Assembly (NCBI RefSeq): GCF_900113015.1
Contig: NZ_FONV01000025.1
Location: 1-64,000, forward strand
Length of the DNA: 64,000 nt
Direction: 5' to 3'
From: Actinoplanes philippinensis
GTDB lineage: Bacteria > Actinomycetota > Actinomycetes > Mycobacteriales > Micromonosporaceae
Below are positions 1 to 9,000 of the stretch, in pieces (position 1 is the first letter of the stretch; each line of letters opens with the position of its first letter). Position numbers and translations under genes: made by a program. The notes below the pieces were generated by a model. It was given only the letters and a program-made list of their open reading frames with translations. It was not told where the DNA came from and made no database searches.

Positions 1-1
1 A

Positions 2-37
2 GTCATCCGCCGCAACGCCATCCACAAGGGCAAATGA
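2..37 (+). CDS. C-terminal end of a truncated protein
   Basis: Only the last eleven codons are inside the window (VIRRNAIHKGK, then TGA). The reading is supported by a strong terminator about 80 bases downstream in the same orientation. Nothing can be said about function from this fragment. Confidence 0.45.
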   Translation, partial: VIRRNAIHKGK

Positions 38-118
38 CAGCCCTCACCCCGCACCACGAACACACCCACACCACACCGCCAGACCACCCTGCCCAAAGAA
101 CGGTCAAAACACGAGGAG

Positions 119-158
119 GCCGGGCCGGTGGTTTCCCACCGGCCCGGCTTTCTCTTGT
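119..158 (+). terminator. Rho-independent terminator
   Basis: A perfect 13-bp GC-rich stem (119-131 with 136-148) encloses a 4-nt loop and is followed by a T-rich run (tttctcttgt). It would end transcription of the gene stopping at 37. It may also serve the minus-strand oxidoreductase that stops at 202. Confidence 0.8.
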
Positions 159-201
159 CCAGCCGGCTCTTACTCACGTGGGACGACGCAGCAGCGCCCG
201 G

Positions 202-1056
202 TCAGCGGAGGGCTGCGGCGATCGCCTCCGCCGGGGTCGTCGTCGGCCGTCCGATCAGGCGCCGCAGGTCGCCGGAGCCGGTGAACATCTCGTCCTGGCT
301 CATGGCGCGGTCGGCGTCCGCGAGGACCTGCGCCAGCTCGGCGGGCACGCCCGCGTCGACCAGCACCTGGGCGAACTCGTCGACCGGCAGATCGGTGTAG
401 CCGATCCGCCTGCCCGTCGCGGCCGAGATCGCCGCGGCCAGCTGCGTCAGGGTGAAGGCCTCGTCGCCACCCAGCTCGTACGCCTTGCCGGTGTGCCCCT
501 CGGTGCTCAGCACGACCGCTGCGGCGTCGGCGTAGTCGGCTCGGGCCGCAGCGCTGATCCGGCCCTGGCCGGCGGCCCCGACGAGCGCTCCGCCCTGCAG
601 CACCTGAGAGAGCTGGTCGGTGTAGTTCTCCAGGTACCAGCCGTTGCGCAGCATCACGCCGGGGAGGCGCTCGCGCAGGTACTCCTCGGTGGCCCAGTGG
701 GTGGAAGCCAGACTGGTGGTGGACGTGTCCGCGTGCAGCATGCTGGTGAACGCGACCAGCGACGCGCCCGCCGCCGCCGCGGCGTCGATGGCGCGGCGAT
801 GGTTGGCGACGCGCTCGCTCGGGGTCGTGGTGGAGATCAGCAGAAGCTTGTCCACACCCTCGAAGGCTGCGGGGAGGCTGTCGGGCTCCGCGAAGTCGGC
901 CCGGCGGATCTCGACACCGCGGTCGGCGAAGTCCTTGATCCTGCTGATGTCACGGCTGGTCGCGACGATCTGCGAGGCCGGCACCCCACGGGTCAGCAGC
1001 GCTTCGACGGTGAGCCGGCCCAGATTTCCGGAGGCTGCGGTGACGACGATCGACAT
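202..1056 (-). CDS. NmrA/QOR2-type NAD(P)-dependent oxidoreductase
   Basis: A 284-residue Rossmann-fold protein of the atypical short-chain dehydrogenase class, NmrA/quinone oxidoreductase-2 group. The N-terminus has the nucleotide-binding glycine motif (TAASGNLG, residues 5-12), and length matches the family. Known relatives such as E. coli YtfG reduce quinones with NADPH; that substrate is inferred here. I chose the ATG at 1056 because the Rossmann beta-strand starts right after it and an AAAGGTG ribosome site lies just upstream; the open frame extends further but is not conserved-looking. It is divergent from an HxlR regulator, the same pairing as E. coli ytfG/ytfH, so redox- or electrophile-responsive control is likely. 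The product is cytoplasmic. Confidence 0.85.
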   Translation of the reverse strand: MSIVVTAASGNLGRLTVEALLTRGVPASQIVATSRDISRIKDFADRGVEIRRADFAEPDSLPAAFEGVDKLLLISTTTPSERVANHRRAIDAAAAAGASLVAFTSMLHADTSTTSLASTHWATEEYLRERLPGVMLRNGWYLENYTDQLSQVLQGGALVGAAGQGRISAAARADYADAAAVVLSTEGHTGKAYELGGDEAFTLTQLAAAISAATGRRIGYTDLPVDEFAQVLVDAGVPAELAQVLADADRAMSQDEMFTGSGDLRRLIGRPTTTPAEAIAAALR

Positions 1057-1124
1057 GGCGGTCACACCTTTCTGCCGCGGGACTTCCGCGTTGTGGACCC
1101 ACGATGACCTGGTCGCTCTCCTTT

Positions 1125-1149
1125 GGTAAGGGCGAACTTTCGGGTAAGG
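1125..1149. promoter_or_regulatory. Candidate HxlR operator (direct repeat)
   Basis: GGTAAGG occurs twice (1125-1131 and 1143-1149), 18 bp start to start, in the 118-bp gap between the divergent oxidoreductase and regulator genes. Spacing near two helical turns suits a dimeric regulator. This is inference from position and repetition only. Confidence 0.3.
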
Positions 1150-1174
1150 TGCGCACCGGGGCGAAAGGATCCAG

Positions 1175-1582
1175 GTGAGGTTTGTGGCGACGGTCCGGGA
1201 AGTGAGCGAGTCCACACCCTCGTGGGACCCGTATACGCGGGGCTGCCCGTCGCGTGACGTGCTCGACCAGATCGGCAGCAAGTGGGCGGTCCTGGTGATG
1301 GGTGAGCTCGGCAGGCACGGGGCGCGTCGGTTCACGCAGCTGCGCCAGCAGCTCGGGGGGATCAGCGAGAAGATGCTCACCCAGACGCTGCGCACGCTCG
1401 AACGTGACGGGCTGATCCGGCGGACGGTGTTTCCGGAGGCCCCGATCCGTGTGGAGTACGATCTGACGCCGCTCGGTCAGACCCTGCGCGGTCCCCTGAA
1501 GGCGCTCACCGAGTGGTCGACGCAGCACATCGAGGAAGTCGTCGACGCCCGCAAGAGGTACGACGAGCGCGCCGGGAATTAG
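1175..1582 (+). CDS. HxlR-family transcriptional regulator
   Basis: A 135-residue winged helix-turn-helix protein. The early Cys in RGCPSRDVLDQIGSKW and the following segment (about residues 22-105) are typical of HxlR/YodB/QorR regulators, which often sense electrophiles or oxidants through that N-terminal Cys. The GTG start has an AAAGG ribosome site about 8 bases upstream; a second in-frame GTG three codons later is possible. It is transcribed away from the oxidoreductase gene at 202-1056 and most likely controls it and itself. Effector specificity cannot be read from sequence. Confidence 0.88.
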   Translation: MRFVATVREVSESTPSWDPYTRGCPSRDVLDQIGSKWAVLVMGELGRHGARRFTQLRQQLGGISEKMLTQTLRTLERDGLIRRTVFPEAPIRVEYDLTPLGQTLRGPLKALTEWSTQHIEEVVDARKRYDERAGN

Positions 1583-1606
1583 CGGACGGACTCGCGGGCG
1601 AAGCGC

Positions 1607-2200
1607 TTACGGCTGTCCTCTCCGGCCCGTCTCCTCGGCGCCGGCCGCCGCCTCGCCGGTCAGGTAGTGCTGGATGGTCGGGGCGAGCCAGGCGGCGGCC
1701 TCGTCCGGGCTCAGAGTCACCACCGGCGGCAGCCGCAGGATGTAGCGGCACAGGGCGAAGCCCAGCATCTGGGTGGCGATCATGCCGGCCCGGGTGGCGG
1801 CCTGCCCGGGATCCGGAGCGAGCCGGGCGGCGACCGGCCCGACCTGCTGGGCGAAGACCGATCGCATCCGCTCGGCCGCGGCCTCCTTGGTGACCGCCGT
1901 GCGCAGCAGGGCCATCAGCGTGTCGTCGCCCTCCCAGCGATCCAGGAAATGCCGGGCCAGCGCGGTGCCGACCCGGTCGGCGGCGATGTCGCCCAGGTCG
2001 GGCAGGCGCAGGTCGAAATCGGCCGCGGCGGCGAACAACCCCTCCTTGTTGCCGTAGTAGCGCATCACCATCGACGGGTCGATGCGTGCGTCGGCGGCGA
2101 TGGCGCGGATCGTGGCGCGCTCGAATCCGTCAGCGGCGAAGCGCTCCCGGGCGGCGACCAGGATGGCGGCCCGGGTGGCGTCGGAACGGCGGGCTGTCAT
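1607..2200 (-). CDS. TetR-family transcriptional regulator
   Basis: A 197-residue TetR-type repressor. An N-terminal helix-turn-helix spans about residues 10-57 (SDATRAAILVAARERF, then RIDPSMVMRYYGNKEGLF), followed by a helical ligand-binding domain with a typical actinobacterial C-terminal half. The ATG at 2200 has an AGGG element at good distance; a GTG three codons upstream is the alternative. It is divergent from the FAD monooxygenase at 2309 and separated from it by an array of TGCCAACA half-sites, so it probably represses that gene and itself. The inducer is unknown and may be the monooxygenase substrate. Confidence 0.9.
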   Translation of the reverse strand: MTARRSDATRAAILVAARERFAADGFERATIRAIAADARIDPSMVMRYYGNKEGLFAAAADFDLRLPDLGDIAADRVGTALARHFLDRWEGDDTLMALLRTAVTKEAAAERMRSVFAQQVGPVAARLAPDPGQAATRAGMIATQMLGFALCRYILRLPPVVTLSPDEAAAWLAPTIQHYLTGEAAAGAEETGRRGQP

Positions 2201-2214
2201 GGTCACCACCCTAA

Positions 2215-2240
2215 TGCCAACACCCGTTTGCCAACAACCG
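2215..2240. promoter_or_regulatory. Candidate TetR half-sites
   Basis: TGCCAACA occurs at 2215-2222 and again at 2229-2236. The second copy continues into a degenerate inverted half (CAAC-aacc-GTTG). The half-site is the same as in the full palindrome at 2273-2290, suggesting a second operator close to the regulator's own start. Confidence 0.5.
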
Positions 2241-2272
2241 TTGACTTGATCTTCCGGGCGTGCCTATGGTCG

Positions 2273-2290
2273 TGCCAACAAGTGTTGGCA
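2273..2290. promoter_or_regulatory. TetR operator palindrome
   Basis: TGCCAACAAGTGTTGGCA has perfect 8-bp arms around a 2-bp centre and lies 19 bp upstream of the monooxygenase ATG. Position between a divergent TetR gene and its likely target, plus repeated half-sites upstream, make it the probable operator. Confidence 0.7.
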
Positions 2291-2308
2291 AACGAATGGG
2301 GAGTCGTC

Positions 2309-3721
2309 ATGCACACCACCGTCGCGATCATCGGAGCCGGCCCGACCGGCTTGCTCCTCGCCGGAGACCTGGCCCGGACCGGAGTGCCCGTCACCCTGTT
2401 CGAGCGCCGGTCGGAGACGTCCAACCTGACCCGCGCGTTCGGCGTCCACGCCCGGACCCTCGAGATGCTCGACGCCCGCGGTCTCGCCGACGGCATCGTG
2501 TCCGGTGGAGCGCGGGTCGAGCATCTGCGCCTGTTCGACCGGATCCGGCTGGACCTGACCGGGCTGCCGTCGCGCTACCCGTACCTGCTGATCACCCCGC
2601 AGTACCGGGTGGAGGCGGCGCTCGAGGAGCGGGCCCTGGCCGCGGGCGCGCGGATCGAGCGCGGCGCGCGCCTGGACTCCCTGCGGCAGGACGGCGAGCG
2701 CGTCGTCCTGGAGTTCGGCGACCGCGCCGTCACCGCCGACTGGGTGGTCGGGACCGACGGCGCCCACAGCACCGTGCGCCGCTCGCTCGGCCTGCCCTTC
2801 CCCGGCCGTTCCGTGCTCACCTCGATCATGCTGGCCGACGTGCGCCTGGCCACCCCGCCCGACGACGTCCTGGCCGTCAACGCCGTCGGCGACGCGTTCG
2901 CGATGGTCGCGCCGTTCGGCGACGGGTGGTATCGGATCTTCGCCTGGGACCGCCGCCACCAGGTCACCGACGACGTCCCGGTCACCCTGGACGAGATGCG
3001 CGAGGTCACCCGGCGCGTCCACGGCACCGACTTCGGCATCACCGAGGCCCGCTGGCTGTCCCGCTTCCACAGCGACGAACGGCAGGCGCCGCGCTACCGG
3101 GTCGGCCGCGTGTTCCTCGCCGGCGACGCCGCCCACGTGCACTCACCCGCCGGCGGCCAGGGCATGAACACCGGCCTCCAGGACGCCGCGAACCTCTCCT
3201 GGAAACTCGCCGCCACCATCCACGGATGGGCGCCGGCCGGCCTCCTCGACACCTACCAGTCCGAACGCCACCCGGTCGGGCGGCTCGTCCTGCGCAGCAG
3301 CGGCGCCCTCATCCGGCTCGCGATGATCCGGTCCGTGGCCGCCCGGCACCTGCGCAACACCGCCGGGGCGGCGCTGCTCGCCCTTCCGCCGGTCGTGCGG
3401 CGCGCCACCGGCGTCATCTCCGGCGTCGGCATCGGATATCCGGGCGCGCCCCGGGCCGGGGACGTCACCCTCCGCGGTGGGGGCCGCCTCTACGAGGCGC
3501 TGCGATCGGGGCGGCACGTGCTGGTCACCCCGCAACCCTTCCCGGGGTACGCCGAACGCCTCCTCGTGGCCACGCCCGATTCCGGCACGACCGAGGCGGT
3601 GCTGGTACGCCCCGACGGTTACGTGGCCTGGCGCGGCCCCGCCACGGCGGCGGCCACCGAGGTCTCCCGCTTCCTCGGCCCGGAGCGGGTCACCTCGTCG
3701 GGCCCGGCCGGCGTCGCCTGA
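2309..3721 (+). CDS. FAD-dependent aromatic monooxygenase
   Basis: A 470-residue class A flavoprotein hydroxylase (PHBH/MhpA/polyketide hydroxylase type). Three FAD/NADPH motifs are present: GAGPTG at residues 9-14, the DG motif (VGTDGAHS) near 148-155, and GDAAH at 272-276 followed by GGQGMNTGLQDAANLSWKLA. The C-terminal thioredoxin-like region (about 370-470) is present, as in longer family members. Such enzymes hydroxylate aromatic rings using NAD(P)H and O2, in catabolism, antibiotic tailoring or drug inactivation; the substrate here is unknown. The ATG at 2309 has a GGGGAG ribosome site. Control is probably by the divergent TetR gene. The product is cytoplasmic. Confidence 0.9.
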   Translation: MHTTVAIIGAGPTGLLLAGDLARTGVPVTLFERRSETSNLTRAFGVHARTLEMLDARGLADGIVSGGARVEHLRLFDRIRLDLTGLPSRYPYLLITPQYRVEAALEERALAAGARIERGARLDSLRQDGERVVLEFGDRAVTADWVVGTDGAHSTVRRSLGLPFPGRSVLTSIMLADVRLATPPDDVLAVNAVGDAFAMVAPFGDGWYRIFAWDRRHQVTDDVPVTLDEMREVTRRVHGTDFGITEARWLSRFHSDERQAPRYRVGRVFLAGDAAHVHSPAGGQGMNTGLQDAANLSWKLAATIHGWAPAGLLDTYQSERHPVGRLVLRSSGALIRLAMIRSVAARHLRNTAGAALLALPPVVRRATGVISGVGIGYPGAPRAGDVTLRGGGRLYEALRSGRHVLVTPQPFPGYAERLLVATPDSGTTEAVLVRPDGYVAWRGPATAAATEVSRFLGPERVTSSGPAGVA

Positions 3722-3740
3722 TGCGCTGAGGCCGGCGGTG

Positions 3741-4802
3741 TCAGGGCAGTTTCAGCACGTCGGCGATGACCGCGCCGTCCGGTTCCAGTCGCACCGCCGC
3801 CGGGCTGTCGTAGACCACCAGCACCCGGTCCGTACCCATCAGGCTCAGACCCTCGGCGTGGTCGTCGCCCTCGCCGTAGGTCAGCTCCATCACCCGGCTG
3901 ATCAGGTGGTGCCGCACGATCGTCGGGATCTCCGCCACACAGGCGTCGTGCCAGCGGTAGATGCGCACCGGCCCGTCCAGGTCCATCGTGGGTCCGGCCA
4001 GCACCAGCAGGTCGTTCCCGGCCGGGCAGAGGTCGCGGACACCCAGACCATCAAGATCAAGGACATGTTTGCGGTACGGCAACCCGTCCTCGAATCGGTG
4101 CAGGCGCAGTCTCCCCGGCTCGTCGGCCAGCACGTACGGCCGCAACTCCAGCACGAACGCCCACCCGCGCAGCACCGGCCCACGCAGCCCGAGGAAGACC
4201 CGGTCCTCGCGGACCGCGATGCCCTCGATGTCGAGCCCGTTGTCCTTGCCCGGGATCGGCAGGAACGGCGCCAGGTGCTCGTCGTCACGCAGCAGCCGCC
4301 GCAGGTCGTCGCGGGCGCTCAGCGCGGCGGCCCGGTGCCGCACCCCGTCGACGGTGATCTCCCGCACCGGGGTGGGCACGCCGTCCACGTCGGTCACCGG
4401 CAGCCGGACCAGGATCTGCCGGTTGTCCTGCCCCTCGATCCGGGCCAGCCGGCGCAGCGCCTTCGGCCCGTCGTGGCGGTCCTTGATCTGCTTGCGGCGC
4501 AGACTGTGCGAACCGATCGCCCAGAGGAAGTGACCGGTCCGGGCCAGCCCCTCCACGTCGGCCTCCTCGTCGGCGTCGGCGCCGGGCAGGTCGACGAAGT
4601 CGGCCAGCCGGAACCGTGTCTCCTGCCCGAACTCGGCCGGCCGCTCCGCGTCGTCGGCGAGCAGCCGCTCGATCGTCGCGGTCTCGTCGCCGGCGATCCA
4701 GAGCGCCCGGCCGTCGAGCCGGACCGCCGAGAGGTTGGTGTGGGTGGCCGCGGCCTGCGACTCGTCGGAGAACCGCAGCCGCACCGTGTCGTCGACCGTC
4801 AT
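3741..4802 (-). CDS. DUF3616 domain protein
   Basis: A 353-residue protein resembling the DUF3616 family, which forms beta-propeller-like structures with no assigned role. Visible features are SNLSAVRLDG-like strands near the N-terminus and several repeats built around (hydrophobic)-DGLGVRD or DIEGIAVRED, consistent with propeller blades. No signal peptide or membrane segment is visible. I chose ATG 4802; the frame stays open to 4880, but the added residues are unlike a folded domain. It converges with the monooxygenase gene with a 19-bp gap. Function is unknown. Confidence 0.7.
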   Translation of the reverse strand: MTVDDTVRLRFSDESQAAATHTNLSAVRLDGRALWIAGDETATIERLLADDAERPAEFGQETRFRLADFVDLPGADADEEADVEGLARTGHFLWAIGSHSLRRKQIKDRHDGPKALRRLARIEGQDNRQILVRLPVTDVDGVPTPVREITVDGVRHRAAALSARDDLRRLLRDDEHLAPFLPIPGKDNGLDIEGIAVREDRVFLGLRGPVLRGWAFVLELRPYVLADEPGRLRLHRFEDGLPYRKHVLDLDGLGVRDLCPAGNDLLVLAGPTMDLDGPVRIYRWHDACVAEIPTIVRHHLISRVMELTYGEGDDHAEGLSLMGTDRVLVVYDSPAAVRLEPDGAVIADVLKLP

Positions 4803-4930
4803 GGCCACATCGTCGCACCGCCGCGCATCGGACCAGGTCGAACATAGAGTCCTGTCCACATGGACTTTCGGATCGATCATGGCCGGTCACGGCCGGCCCG
4901 GGACGGACCGGCCGTTTCGCGGCCCGGGGG

Positions 4931-5689
4931 TCAGATCTCCCGCGAGATGTACAGGCGGTGACCAGCTGGGACATAACCCACCCGCTCGTAGACCCGCCAC
5001 GAGTCGTCGCCCGAAGCCTCCAGCCAGGCGACCTCCACGCCACGGTCGAAGAGACGGCGGGTGACGCTCGCGCTGATCGCCGCGCCCAGCCCGCGACGCC
5101 GGAACGGCGCGCGCACCGCGATCCCGGCGACCTCGCTGACGTCGTCGCTCGGCGGCGCGGCCTGGCCGCCGCCGACCCACTCGCCATCGGTGGTGCGTGC
5201 GCCGAGGACCACCCCGCCGCGTTCCTGGTTACGCCGCATCCGGGCGACCGCGGCCGCCGGATCCTCGGGTGGCAGGTCGCCGAAGGCGTCGTTCTGTGCG
5301 ATGACCACCGCGGCCCGGTCCGGGTCGGTCGACGGCTCCTCCAAGGTCAGGCCCGCCGGCGCGGGGAACACGGTCAGCCGCTCCGGTGGGCAGATCAGGT
5401 ACTGGTTGCGCTCCTCGACGGCGAACCCGGCCGTGACCAGCAGGTCCTCCAGCTGTGGGGCGCAGCTCGTGACATATTCCAGGCGTGGCTTGCGGCCCGC
5501 CTCGGTGAACGCGCTGATCAGCTCGGTGATGTCCGCCGCGGTGATCGGGGCGCCCGGCTGCGGTGACGCGTAGTTGATGAAGGGACTTTCGGTGTCCGGG
5601 TCGAGGCCGAGCACGAACGGGCCGACCTCGATGACCTTCGGACGGGTACGGAGATGGGACACGACGGAGCGCTGGATGCGCAGATCCAT
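4931..5689 (-). CDS. GNAT N-acetyltransferase
   Basis: A 252-residue GNAT acyltransferase. The catalytic domain is in the C-terminal half: the acetyl-CoA pyrophosphate-binding segment reads RRRGLGAA in the context VAGIAVRAPFRRRGLGAAISASV, followed by the final strand WRVYERVGYVPAG. The N-terminal 120 residues look like a degenerate second GNAT-like domain. The acceptor substrate cannot be predicted. The ATG at 5689 is the first that precedes the conserved-looking sequence; no clear ribosome site is visible, so the start is uncertain. It may share direction and transcription with the downstream DUF3616 gene, 128 bp away. Confidence 0.8.
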   Translation of the reverse strand: MDLRIQRSVVSHLRTRPKVIEVGPFVLGLDPDTESPFINYASPQPGAPITAADITELISAFTEAGRKPRLEYVTSCAPQLEDLLVTAGFAVEERNQYLICPPERLTVFPAPAGLTLEEPSTDPDRAAVVIAQNDAFGDLPPEDPAAAVARMRRNQERGGVVLGARTTDGEWVGGGQAAPPSDDVSEVAGIAVRAPFRRRGLGAAISASVTRRLFDRGVEVAWLEASGDDSWRVYERVGYVPAGHRLYISREI

Positions 5690-6086
5690 GGTGAAGTAAG
5701 CCTTTTCGAGAGAACGATGAGGAAACCCCTGCGAGGGGACACACGTGACTACGCAGGACCGCCGCTGGCGGAGAACGCTCAGCGACGGCCGACTGGCCGG
5801 GCGGCGATCACAGGCTTCACTTCTCTCGAATGCATCGGGATCGTGCTCTGTCGCACGATCGCCCGACGAGGCTTTCACGAACCGGCCGTCGCGCGCAACC
5901 CGGCCCGGCGGCGAGCATCGGCGCGGGCCGGCCGCCTGCGCGGCCCGCGCCGACGACCCTCACTCTGGTCCATCGAGGACAGTAAGTCCATCGCCGTCCA
6001 TGCGTGCGGGAGCCGTCCCGAATTTTGTCGGTGGGGGTCGTTAGGGTTCAGCCGTCGTCCTGGAACGAGATCGGGGGAGTGGTCCG
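5690..6086. other. Non-coding gap upstream of the DUF4132 cassette
   Basis: About 400 bases between divergent genes. Open frames here have no ribosome site and no recognisable domain. A GGGGGAG ribosome site sits at the right edge before the GTG at 6087. I cannot identify clear promoter boxes, an RNA gene or repeats. Promoters for both flanking genes must lie here. Confidence 0.5.
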
Positions 6087-9000
6087 GTGACCGAAGCGGT
6101 GGGCTCCGGCGCGTTCGTCGTGCCGTCGGCGTGGAAGCGGTTCGTGCTGCCCCGGCGGGGTGCCGCGCCGTCAGCCCCGAGACCCCGGGCGGCCGACGTC
6201 CGAGCCGTCGAGGAGCTGTTGACCGCGTTCGACGGCGACGTGCGTTCGGCCCTGCGCCACCGCCTCATCGCGGGCGATCTGGCCGAGGCGGGGCACGGTT
6301 GGCTCGAGGGCGGCCCGGCGGCCACCCCGCTCGGCGCGGCGGTGGTGGCCCGTGGCGTGGGTGGCGCGCTCCCGTGGCTCCGGCGTGACGAGCTGACCGC
6401 TTTCGCCGACTTCTGGCGAGCCCGGCACGGTCTGGCGTTCGCCGCGGCCGCCACCGTCGAGCTGGCCGGGTTCCACCTCGGCTCATCGCCTTCGGAGGCC
6501 GCGATCACCCGCTCGGTGCCTGACGCCGACGCCAACGGCTTCGGCACCCGGGTCGCGATCCGGATGGCGTATCACCTGCGCCGGGCCGTCGTGGCCGCCG
6601 CGCCGGAGGAGTATGCGGCGGTCGTCGCCGCGCTCGGCCGCTCGCGTGGCCCGTCGCTGTCCCAGCAGGCGCTCGTGTCGGTGATCGCGCCGGACGAGAG
6701 CGCCTGGGCCGACGAGATCTGCGCCACCGTGTCGGCCCTGGGCGGCCGGGAGTCGCTGAAGGGCCTGCTGCTGACCGTGGTGTCGGCCGAGCCGCTCGCC
6801 TCCGCTCTCGCCGGGCAGCTGTCACCCTGGGCGGCCCTCTCCGAGAGCGAGCGGATCCACACCTTCACCGCGACGCTCGGCCCGGCCGCCGCCCCGTCGC
6901 TGGCCACCTGGCTCGACTCGCCGTCCCTCGACGCACAGGACCGGCGGAAACTGCTGGCGCTGCTCGCCGCGGTCGGCGGCGACACGGCGTTCACCGCCCT
7001 CGTCGAGCGCGCCGGTCACCCCGGCGTCCCGGCGGCCCTCGCCGAGGCGGCCGGCCGTGACCCGGCCCGTGCCCTGCGCCTGTTCGCCGAGACGCCGGGC
7101 GCCGACCGGCTCCTGCACCGGCACCTGGCCAACCATCGGCCCCTGGCGGCCGAGGTCCGTCCCGTGCTGTCCGAGGCGGCCGCCGTCCGCTTCGACGCCG
7201 CGCACGCCGTGCTGCTCGCCGCCGACGCCGGCGCGGCCGCCCCCGAGGATCTGCCGCCGATCCTGGTGAGCCCGCCCTGGCTGGCCCCGGCGCCCCGCAA
7301 ACCGCTCGTCGTCACCGGCCTGACCAGCGACGTCCCGGTCACCGTCGAGTGGGCGCCGGGCGAGCGTGCGGCCTGGGCGGCCGGCACCTGGGCGGCCCGG
7401 CACGGCGGCGCCCACGACTGGGCCGCCGTCGCGCGGCGGCTCGGCACCAGCGCCTCCAACGGGTGGGACGAGATCGACCTCTTCGTCCGCGGCCCCGACG
7501 AGGTGACGCTGCCCCTGGTGGCCGCCTGGCGGCCGACCCACCACTACGACGCCGCCGAGTGGGGAGCGGAGGTGCTGGCCCGCTACGGCGCGGCGGCTGT
7601 CCCGCCGCTCGTCGACGTCGCCCGCCGGGCCCCGACGGCGGCCGCCCACCTGCTGGCCCCGGTCGCCGGGCCGGAGGTCGCGCTGCTGATGGCCGGCTGG
7701 CTCGCGCGGGTGCGCTCGGTCCGGCCGGTCGCCCTGACCTGGCTCACCCGGCACCCCGCCGTCGCGGCCCGTGTCCTGGTGCCGGTCGCGGTGGGCAGGA
7801 TCGGCCAGGCGCGCTCCGACGCCGAGGGCGCGCTGCGGGCGATGGCCCGGGCCGGGCACGCGGCCGCGGTGCGCGCTGCCGCCGCCGGGTCCGGGCCGGA
7901 GACGTCAGCCGCGGTCGAGGAGATCCTGGCCGTCGACCCACTGGACCTGCTGCCCTCGCCGATGCCGCCGCTGCCCGACTGGGCCAACCCGGCCGTGATG
8001 CCCCCGGTCCGGCTCACCGGCGACCGCGGCCGGCTGCCCGTCGAGTCGGTCCGGCACGTTCTGACCATCCTCGCCATCTCCCGGATGGACAGCCCGTATC
8101 CGGGACTTGCCCTGGTCACCGCCGCGTGCGAGCCCACCGATCTGGCCGAGCTGGGCTGGGCGCTGTTCACCGAGTGGCGCGAGGCCGGCCACCCGGCGAA
8201 GCAGAACTGGGCGCTCGACGCCCTCGGCCTGCTCGGCGACGACGAGACGGTCCGCAGGCTGGCCCCGGTGATCCGCGCGTGGCCCGGCGAGGGCGGCCAC
8301 ACCCGCGCGGTCGCCGGCCTCGACGTGCTGGCCACCATCGGCACCGACGTCGCTCTGATGTATCTCCACGGCATCGCACAGAAGGTGAAGTTCCGGGCGC
8401 TCAAGGAACGCGCCGGGGAGAAGATCGCCGAGCTGGCGGCCGAGCTCGGGCTCACCACCGACGAGCTGGCCGACCGGCTGGTGCCCGACCTCGGGCTGGA
8501 CAGCGCCGGCAACCTGGTCCTCGACTACGGGCGGCGCACCTTCACGGTCGGCTTCGACGAGCAGCTCAGGCCGTTCGTCGCCGACGCCGGCGGCAAGCGC
8601 CTCAAGGCCCTGCCCAAACCGGGCGCCCAGGACGATCCGGTGCTCGCCCCCGAGGCGTTCCAGCGGTTCACCGCGCTGAAGAAGGACGTCCGGGCGATCG
8701 CGACCGACCAGGTCCGCCGGCTCGAGCAGGCGATGGTCACCCAGCGCCGCTGGACCGGCTCGGACTTCCGCCGGCTCCTCGCCGGCCACCCGCTGCTGCG
8801 GCACCTGGTCCGCCGGCTCGTCTGGGTCCGCTTCGACGCGACCGGCCGGCCGGGCGCGGGGCTGCGCCTGGCCGAGGACGGCAGCCTCGCCGATGTCACC
8901 GACGAGACGGTCACCCTCGGCGACGGCGACCAGGTCGGGATCGCCCACCCGCTGCACCTCGGCGACGACCTGGCCGCGTGGGCGGAGGTCTTCGCCGACT

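Noticed and set aside
5654..6388. A plus-strand frame in the gap before the DUF4132 gene
   Set aside because: It overlaps two better-supported genes, has no ribosome site and no recognisable domain.
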